Source: Perlucidibaca aquatica (lineage in GTDB: Bacteria; Pseudomonadota; Gammaproteobacteria; Pseudomonadales; Moraxellaceae). Taken from it: a stretch of DNA of 64,000 nucleotides. Under the pieces are notes generated by a model. That model worked only from the letters and a program-made list of their open reading frames with translations. It searched no databases and was not told the DNA's origin. Below, piece by piece: positions 58,571 to 64,000 of this stretch; positions within the stretch are counted from its first letter, which is position 1; each line of letters begins with the position of its first letter. The stretch is from assembly GCF_001676655.1 (NCBI RefSeq), contig NZ_LZDB01000001.1:558001-622000 (forward strand), in the 5' to 3' direction. Both the position numbers and the translations under genes were made by a program.

Positions 58571-59397
58571 GGTTTGGCTTCCGCTAACGCATTGGTGATT
58601 GCAACGTAGTCTGCCACGGACAATGTCTCAGGGCGACTGGTCAGGTTGACACCCGTACTGCGTAGAATTTCTTCGGGATAGCGTCCGAGTGCATTGCGTA
58701 AAGTCTTGCGGCGCATGGTGAAGGCCGCCATGACCACCTCTGCCAGCAGCTTCTCGTCGCGGCAGGGGGAGGGCAGCTCGCTGTACGGTGTCAGGCGCAC
58801 GATGGCCGAGGTCACTTTGGGGGGCGGGCTAAAGGCTTCCGGTGGTACATCGAACAGCCATTCGGGCTGGCAACGGTATTGCACCATGACGGACAGGCGA
58901 CCGTAATCGTTGCTGCCGGGCTCGGCACAGAGCCGATCAACCACTTCCTTTTGCAGCATGAAATGCATGTCGCGAATCACACCCACCTGGTCCAGCAAAT
59001 GAAAAATCAGGGGTGTGGAAATATTGTAGGGCAGGTTGCCGATGACACGGAGGTCTGCCGCACCCGGGGCGGTTGCTAGGGGGGCAAAGTCGAACTGAAG
59101 CGCGTCGCCACTGTGAATAACGAGCTCGCCCATGCCCGCTAGGGTATTCGGTAGGCGGGCGGCCAAATCCCGGTCCAGCTCGACCACCTGCATATGCCCT
59201 AGCGCGGGCAACAACACCTTGGTCAGCGCACCTAGGCCAGGGCCAATTTCAACCACATTTTGCTCTGTGCTGGGCTGAAAGCTGGCCACGATTTGCTGAA
59301 TAACACGGTCGTCGCTGAGGAAGTTCTGCCCGAAGCGTTTGCGCGCGACGTGACCTTCAACAACGCGACTGCCTTTCTTGCCCTGCGGATGACTCAT
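58567..59397 (-). CDS. rsmA: 16S rRNA dimethyladenosine transferase
   Basis: A 276-residue RsmA (KsgA), which dimethylates two adjacent adenosines near the 3' end of 16S rRNA during 30S assembly. FGQNFLSDDRVIQQIV, the SAM motif EIGPGLGALTKVL and the catalytic NLPYNIST motif are intact. It lies 13 bases after pdxA and overlaps apaG, the classic pdxA-rsmA-apaG-apaH order. Confidence 0.97.
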   Translation of the reverse strand: MSHPQGKKGSRVVEGHVARKRFGQNFLSDDRVIQQIVASFQPSTEQNVVEIGPGLGALTKVLLPALGHMQVVELDRDLAARLPNTLAGMGELVIHSGDALQFDFAPLATAPGAADLRVIGNLPYNISTPLIFHLLDQVGVIRDMHFMLQKEVVDRLCAEPGSNDYGRLSVMVQYRCQPEWLFDVPPEAFSPPPKVTSAIVRLTPYSELPSPCRDEKLLAEVVMAAFTMRRKTLRNALGRYPEEILRSTGVNLTSRPETLSVADYVAITNALAEAKP

Positions 59398-59410
59398 GGT
59401 GTGTGGCTCA

Positions 59411-60400
59411 TTAGGTTTTGTTTCTGGCGTGAATCATGTGGATGGCTTCTTGAACGGCAGCATGAAGACTGCCAACTTCAGCCAGGCCGGTGCCGGCCAG
59501 CGAGAGTGCTGTGCCGTGATCTACAGAGGTACGAATGATGGGCAGGCCGAGTGTGATATTCACAGCTTCGCCAAAGCCGGCGTGTTTCAGTACCGGCAAG
59601 CCCTGATCGTGGTACATGGCGAGCACGGCATCAGCGCCAGCGAGCAGGCGTGGCGTGAATAGCGTGTCGGCGGGCAGTGGGCCGGATAGGTTCATGCCCT
59701 GGGCCCTGAGTTGATTCAGGGTGGGCTCAATCACCTCAATTTCTTCGCGACCGAGGTGGCCGGACTCACCGGCATGCGGGTTCAGACCGGCGACCAAAAT
59801 GTGTGGGTCGGCGATGCCGAAGTTCGTGCGCAAGTCATGATGCAGAATCTGCAGGACCTGCGTTAGACGTTCCGGGGTAATGGCATCCGCTACGTCGCGC
59901 AACGGCAGATGGGTGGTGGCCAACGCGACACGCAATCCGGGGCAGGCCAGCATCATCACCACGCGAGGCACATCGCAACGGGCTTGCAGGTATTCGGTGT
60001 GACCGCTAAACGCGATGCCGGCATCGTTAATGACCGACTTCTGCACGGGGGCGGTAATCATGGCGGCAAACTCACCGCTCAGGCAGCCATCGCAGGCGCG
60101 ATCTAAAGTCGCCAATACGGCGTGCGCGTTGCTGACATCCAGATGCCCCGGTCGTTCGATGTGTGCGAGGGGAACTTGCGCTACTTTCAGGGTGCCCGGT
60201 ACATGTGCTGACGCGGCGCTGGAAGGGTCATGTGGCAGTAGCGTTAACGGGAGCTTTAGCCGTTGTGCTGCACGCGTCAATAACTGAGTATCTGTGATGG
60301 CAATGAGTTCAGCAGGCCAAGCGGATTGTGCAAGCATGACCAGCAGATCGGGGCCGATGCCAGCAGGTTCGCCTGGTGTTAATGCAAGTCGGGGGATCAT
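59411..60400 (-). CDS. pdxA: 4-hydroxythreonine-4-phosphate dehydrogenase
   Basis: A 329-residue PdxA of the pyridoxal phosphate pathway, acting after Epd/PdxB/SerC. Metal-binding histidines are in [21 protein letters not shown] and [11 protein letters not shown]. The family start [13 protein letters not shown] is intact. The gene usually follows surA, but here a two-component system stands between. The 252 bases upstream must carry its promoter. No strong sites were seen there. Confidence 0.96.
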   Translation of the reverse strand: MIPRLALTPGEPAGIGPDLLVMLAQSAWPAELIAITDTQLLTRAAQRLKLPLTLLPHDPSSAASAHVPGTLKVAQVPLAHIERPGHLDVSNAHAVLATLDRACDGCLSGEFAAMITAPVQKSVINDAGIAFSGHTEYLQARCDVPRVVMMLACPGLRVALATTHLPLRDVADAITPERLTQVLQILHHDLRTNFGIADPHILVAGLNPHAGESGHLGREEIEVIEPTLNQLRAQGMNLSGPLPADTLFTPRLLAGADAVLAMYHDQGLPVLKHAGFGEAVNITLGLPIIRTSVDHGTALSLAGTGLAEVGSLHAAVQEAIHMIHARNKT

Positions 60401-60652
60401 CGGGGGAAATCACATCCTGGGCGTCGGTCATCCACTCTATTGTGCCATAGCCAACCTAAGAGGAGTGGACACCGACGTCGGACATGCAATGACAAGGCTT
60501 GCCGCATAAGACTTATCACCGGTAACCAGGGGTCCAGTTGACGCTGCTGGGTACAGTTGGCATTGTCTTGGTAGTACGCGGTGTCGCCAAGTAAAAATCC
60601 CGTAAAACTTCTCATGCCACCCGCTTCTCGTACTGCCTAAGGGAGATTCGCT

Positions 60653-61762
60653 ATCCACCGCCTATGGCCACATGCCAAGCCTTATTTGCTCGCCATAATT
60701 ACGGTCGCCGCGGCGAGCGCTGCGTCGTGGTTCTTGCAGCGTTATGTGTCCCTGCCGAATTTGGTGTTGCTCTTTATGTTGGCCGTGGTCTCCGTGGCCT
60801 ACGTGGCGGGTGGGCGAGCGGCGCTATTGGCCTCGGTATTAGCCAGCTTGGCTTATGCCGGCTTGTACTTGCCGATCGGCTATTTGGATGCGGCCGAACT
60901 CAGTCAGTATGCGATCACGGCAGTCATCACCATGGCCATGAGCGTTTTCATTAGCCAGCTCACCACGCGTTGGCGAGATAAGGCCTTGGAGTCGGCAGAG
61001 CGGGCTCGTGAACTGGATAGACTCTATCGCTACACGCGTGAGTTGGAGACAGAGCGGCTACGTAACTCCGTGCTCAGCGCGTTATCCCATGATTTGCGTA
61101 CGCCGCTGGCGGGTTTAATTGGCGCGTCTTCATCACTCATGTCGGATGAGGTCGTGCTCACACCAGCCGCGCGACAAGGCTTGGTCGGGCTCATTTATGA
61201 CGAGTCTCGGCGTATGCAGGCGCTAGTGGAGAATCTGTTGGAGCTGGCTCGATTAGAGTCTGGGCCCGTGACTTTGCAGCAAGACTGGCAAGCACTGGAC
61301 GAAATTATTGGCGCTGTGATGCCGACGTGGCGTGCGCAGCTGGCGCCAAGGCAGATCACGCTGAGCCTGCCGGATGAATTGCCCTTGCTGCGTTTTGATC
61401 CGCGTTTGATCGAGCGCGTGCTGGTGAACTTGTTAGAGAACATCGGCAAGTACACCCCACCCGAAGCCCATGTTGTCATTTCTACACAGGTTTTCGAGGA
61501 TCGCGTGGAGCTCGCCATTGCGGATGACGGCCCCGGCTTTAGTGAAGAGCCTGACCAACTGTTTAAAAAGTTTTATCGCGGCGATAGCGCAGGCCCCATT
61601 CCAGGAGCGGGTTTGGGTCTCGCGATTTGTCGCGCCATTTTAGAGGCTCATCACGGGCATATTCGTGCGGAGCGTGGGCAACCTCGAGGGGCTGTTTTTA
61701 TCTTGAGTTTGCCTCGGCCTACGCAAGCAAGCCCCATCACTCAGGATGAGGACGCGTCATGA
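60653..61762 (+). CDS. KdpD-like sensor histidine kinase lacking the N-terminal domain
   Basis: A kinase of about 369 residues that matches only the C-terminal half of KdpD: a DUF4118-type membrane region with three to four helices (SLPNLVLLFMLAVVSVAYVAGG), a HisKA domain (ALSHDLRTPLAGLIGASSSL) and an ATPase domain (NLLENIGKYTPP, DDGPGF, GAGLGLAICRAI). The N-terminal KdpD/UspA part is absent. The start is uncertain. A good AGGGAG site precedes an ATC codon at 60653 by 7 bases, and the following HRLWPHAKPYLLAI fits the family. The first ordinary start is TTG 60686, which would cut into the first helix. It is coupled to the response regulator by ATGA. No kdpFABC genes are present. Confidence 0.8.
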   Translation: MHRLWPHAKPYLLAIITVAAASAASWFLQRYVSLPNLVLLFMLAVVSVAYVAGGRAALLASVLASLAYAGLYLPIGYLDAAELSQYAITAVITMAMSVFISQLTTRWRDKALESAERARELDRLYRYTRELETERLRNSVLSALSHDLRTPLAGLIGASSSLMSDEVVLTPAARQGLVGLIYDESRRMQALVENLLELARLESGPVTLQQDWQALDEIIGAVMPTWRAQLAPRQITLSLPDELPLLRFDPRLIERVLVNLLENIGKYTPPEAHVVISTQVFEDRVELAIADDGPGFSEEPDQLFKKFYRGDSAGPIPGAGLGLAICRAILEAHHGHIRAERGQPRGAVFILSLPRPTQASPITQDEDAS

Positions 61763-62442
61763 CGGTTGATATTCTCATCATCGAAGATGACCCCAGCTTG
61801 TCCCGATTTTTATCGACCACATTGACTGCACAAGGCTATGCCGTGACCACGGCCATGCGTGCCGATGAAGCACTTGCTCGGGTCGCCTTAGATGATCCGG
61901 CGCTTATTCTGCTCGATTTAGGATTGCCGGATGGCGATGGCTTAGCGCTGTTGCCGGAACTGAAGGCACGCTGTGATGCGCAAGTGGTCGTGGTCTCTGC
62001 GCGTTCGCAGGAGTCCGATAAAATCAGTGCGCTCGATGCCGGTGCCGAGGACTACCTTACCAAGCCGTTTAGTGTGGCGGAGCTGTTAGCGCGCTTGCGC
62101 GTGGCGCAGCGCCGACGCCTAGAGTCGATACCGGTTGCCCAACAATACGCAGTGGGTGCATTGCGTGTGGACTTGGAGAAGCATCAGGTTTGGCTGGCTG
62201 AGGAGGCGTTGAAGCTAACGCCAAAGGAGTTTCAGTTGCTGGCCATCTTGGCGCAGTCTCGGGGACGCGTGGTCACCCATGCCCAGTTACTGCAGGCTAT
62301 TTGGGGGCGTCACCACAGTGATGACACGCATTATTTACGGATTTATTTGCGACAGTTGCGGCAGAAGATAGAGCCGAACCCGAGTGAGCCTAGGTATTTG
62401 CTCACCGAGCCCGGCGTTGGCTATCGACTCGCGGACGCTTAG
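61759..62442 (+). CDS. KdpE-like OmpR-family response regulator
   Basis: A 227-residue regulator with a receiver domain (IIEDDPSLSRFLSTTL, phospho-acceptor Asp in LLDLGLPDGDGL, Lys in YLTKPFSVAELLARL) and a winged-helix DNA-binding domain (LTPKEFQLLAILAQSRGRVVTHAQLL to YLLTEPGVGYRL). It resembles KdpE in length and wording. Its ATG overlaps the kinase stop, so the two are a coupled two-component pair. It converges on surA with a 4-base overlap. Target genes are not visible in the window. Confidence 0.88.
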   Translation: MTVDILIIEDDPSLSRFLSTTLTAQGYAVTTAMRADEALARVALDDPALILLDLGLPDGDGLALLPELKARCDAQVVVVSARSQESDKISALDAGAEDYLTKPFSVAELLARLRVAQRRRLESIPVAQQYAVGALRVDLEKHQVWLAEEALKLTPKEFQLLAILAQSRGRVVTHAQLLQAIWGRHHSDDTHYLRIYLRQLRQKIEPNPSEPRYLLTEPGVGYRLADA

Positions 62443-63842
62443 CGCGCGCCGCGATAGTCCACGTAAGCCTCGGAGCGCAGTTCGCGCAGCCAGGCTCCCA
62501 GCTCTTCGTCATAGGCTCGAGCAAAGAGAATTTGGCGAGCGCGGTCTTTCAAAATGCTGTCGCGCATATCCTGCTTGCGCTCGCCTTCCACGCGCAGAAT
62601 GTGCCAGCCAAAGCTGCTTAAAAACGGCTGACTAATCTGGCCCATGGGCGTTTTGCCAATCATGCGGTCAAATTCAGGAACCATATCGCCGGGTGATACC
62701 CAGCCTAAATCGCCACCCTTTACCGCGGAGCCTGGATCTTGCGACTGCAAGCGTGCCAGCTCAGCGAAGTCGGCTCCCTTGGTCAGTTGGCGATAGATGC
62801 CATCCATGACTTGGCGAACATCGTCGCTGGACTGCAAGTCATTAGGGCGCATCAGGATGTGCCGAACCTGGCGTTGGGCCACGACCGTGGTGGGTGCGGG
62901 CGGGGGCGGCGGCAGTACCGACTCGGGCGCTTTAAGCTCACGGCGATCGAGCAGCCAAAGCAGGTGCCAGCCGCGCGGCGAACGAACCAAGCTAGGCTCC
63001 GTTCCGGCAATGCGTTGCTTAATGGGGTCAATAAGCAGCGTGGGCATGTCTTCAATCGCACGCCAGCCCAAAGGCTCAATGGCGGCGTCGCTGGTTTTGC
63101 CTTTCAGGCTATCAATGGCTTCTTCAGGTGTTACCCCCGTGCGTTGTACGGCTAGCAGACGCTCCGCCAGGGCAGTGAGCTCTAGCTGCTTACGCGGGGA
63201 TGCGTCTTCTTCCATGGGCACGAGAATTTGTGTCACCAGAAATTGTTGGACGGCGGGTTTCACCTCAGGCGCTACGGGCTTTGCTGCGGGCTTAAGTTGT
63301 TCATCCAGCTGACGATTGAGCTCGGAGCCGGCAGGTGTGGACATAAACTGGGCGATGTCGGCATCGCTGATACGAATACGCTCACCCATGCGACGTTGAC
63401 GCAGGCGTTCAATGACTTGCTCACGCTCTACTGCGGCGCGAACGCCAGCGAAACTGGTTCCGGGCGTGGAGTCGAGTTGGCTACGGAACTTATCTAGGGT
63501 CATGCCGTTTTGGCGCGCCATGCCATTGAGTGTGGCAATCACGGCGGTGTCGTCAGCACGAATGCCATTGCGCTCAGCCAACTGCATTTGCAGTGTCTCA
63601 AGAATGAGCTGCTCACGCGCTTGTTGACGCAAGGTTTTATCGTCGGGAACTGCGGTTTTGCGCTGCTGAGCTTGAAAGCTGAGGTCCGCAACACGCGTGT
63701 CGATATCGGAATTCAGGATGACACCATCATTCACAATAATCGCGATTTGATCTAAGGGTTTGGCGGCAGCCCAGAGGTTGCTCGAGAGGCCCGAAATCAA
63801 TAGGGTCGAAGTAAATATGAGTTTTGTTAGCGGGCGCCACAT
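62439..63842 (-). CDS. surA: Periplasmic peptidyl-prolyl isomerase and chaperone SurA
   Basis: A 467-residue outer-membrane-protein chaperone. A signal peptide (ending SSNLWAAAKP) is followed by the SurA N-domain (IVNDGVILNSDIDTRV), two parvulin domains (about residues 200-320 and 325-435, the second with VRHILMRPNDLQ and GGDLGWVSPGDMVPEFD) and a short C-terminal helix. A Pro-rich segment separates the parvulin domains. It is slightly longer than E. coli SurA (428). It follows lptD with a one-base stop/start overlap (TAATG), as in the usual lptD-surA operon, but pdxA is displaced by the kinase pair. Confidence 0.96.
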   Translation of the reverse strand: MWRPLTKLIFTSTLLISGLSSNLWAAAKPLDQIAIIVNDGVILNSDIDTRVADLSFQAQQRKTAVPDDKTLRQQAREQLILETLQMQLAERNGIRADDTAVIATLNGMARQNGMTLDKFRSQLDSTPGTSFAGVRAAVEREQVIERLRQRRMGERIRISDADIAQFMSTPAGSELNRQLDEQLKPAAKPVAPEVKPAVQQFLVTQILVPMEEDASPRKQLELTALAERLLAVQRTGVTPEEAIDSLKGKTSDAAIEPLGWRAIEDMPTLLIDPIKQRIAGTEPSLVRSPRGWHLLWLLDRRELKAPESVLPPPPPAPTTVVAQRQVRHILMRPNDLQSSDDVRQVMDGIYRQLTKGADFAELARLQSQDPGSAVKGGDLGWVSPGDMVPEFDRMIGKTPMGQISQPFLSSFGWHILRVEGERKQDMRDSILKDRARQILFARAYDEELGAWLRELRSEAYVDYRGAR

Positions 63843-64000
63843 TAGAAGCTGTCCTCAGTTTTTGCGAGTTGTGAGTAACCAATTACGTTGCGTTCGAGCA
63901 GGGCATCTACGCGACTGCCAATACCAGCAAGACCTTTCAGCGTCACTTCAATAAAGAATGTGCTGGAGTTACGGTCAGTATTGGCTTGTGCGGTTGTGTC
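63842..64000 (-). CDS. lptD: LPS-assembly protein LptD, C-terminal end (partial)
   Basis: The last 52 codons of a gene that runs out of the window. The reading frame ends STFFIEVTLKGLAGIGSRV then LLERNVIGY and a stop. This matches the last barrel strands of LptD, the outer-membrane translocon that inserts lipopolysaccharide. The stop TAA overlaps the surA ATG by one base, which supports the identification because lptD-surA is a standard operon. Confidence 0.85.
   Translation of the reverse strand, partial: DTTAQANTDRNSSTFFIEVTLKGLAGIGSRVDALLERNVIGYSQLAKTEDSF

Noticed and set aside
60397-60615. Minus-strand frame of 72 codons overlapping the pdxA start by four bases
   Set aside because: The overlap looks operon-like, but the peptide has no signal, motif or clear ribosome site. 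It is more likely the pdxA leader region.

Overview
This 64 kb window is chromosomal DNA from a gammaproteobacterium, most like the Pseudomonadales in gene order. From memory of Pseudomonas aeruginosa PAO1, the left block (metK, ArsR-methyltransferase, tkt, epd, pgk, fba) and the right block (rpoD, dnaG, yqeY, rpsU, tsaD, plsY, folB, cca, apaH, apaG, rsmA, pdxA, surA, lptD) follow one conserved stretch (about PA0546 to PA0595), with 36 kb of other genes between them. Genus and species cannot be read from the window. Base composition is moderately GC-rich throughout. The lipoprotein genes at 12.4-14.8 kb look more AT-rich by eye.

Layout. 0-4 kb: a Tat-exported PhoD-type phosphatase and a two-gene pair (retinol-saturase-like FAD oxidoreductase plus fatty acid hydroxylase). 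4.2-12.3 kb: SAM synthesis under a fused ArsR-methyltransferase, diverging from tkt-epd-pgk-fba. The epd-pgk gap holds two long hairpins with unrelated stems but a nearly identical 33-nt inner core. 12.4-16.9 kb: four envelope genes (COG3014-like, YcfL-like, LpoB-like, CsgG/FlgT-like), then an alpha/beta hydrolase. 16.9-23.3 kb: a SRPBCC protein, a protein with nine tandem 11-residue helical repeats, an M19-dipeptidase-like lipoprotein, a nitroreductase, a DUF3422 protein and a CAU-anticodon tRNA. 23.5-40.3 kb: a five-gene surface locus made of DUF11, DUF7933-like and SdrB-type domains, including a 2,123-residue protein with a C-terminal beta-barrel, an OmpA-family protein and a 2,025-residue repeat protein. 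40.3-44.8 kb: TetR regulator, fadH, SDR and alpha/beta hydrolase. 44.8-48.2 kb: divergent metE/metR with a consensus MetR operator. 48.2-64 kb: the macromolecular-synthesis operon (rpsU-yqeY-dnaG-rpoD), tsaD, plsY, folB, a pteridine reductase, cca-apaH, apaG-rsmA-pdxA, a truncated KdpD/KdpE-like two-component pair, surA and the end of lptD.

The best candidate for a poorly described system is the 16.7 kb DUF11/beta-barrel/OmpA locus. The gene junctions from the barrel gene onward are translationally coupled or abutting. Its products look exported and carry acidic DxDxDG-type loops and regularly spaced cysteines. No function can be assigned from sequence. The next most interesting items are the variable-stem, conserved-core palindromes and the 11-mer repeat protein.
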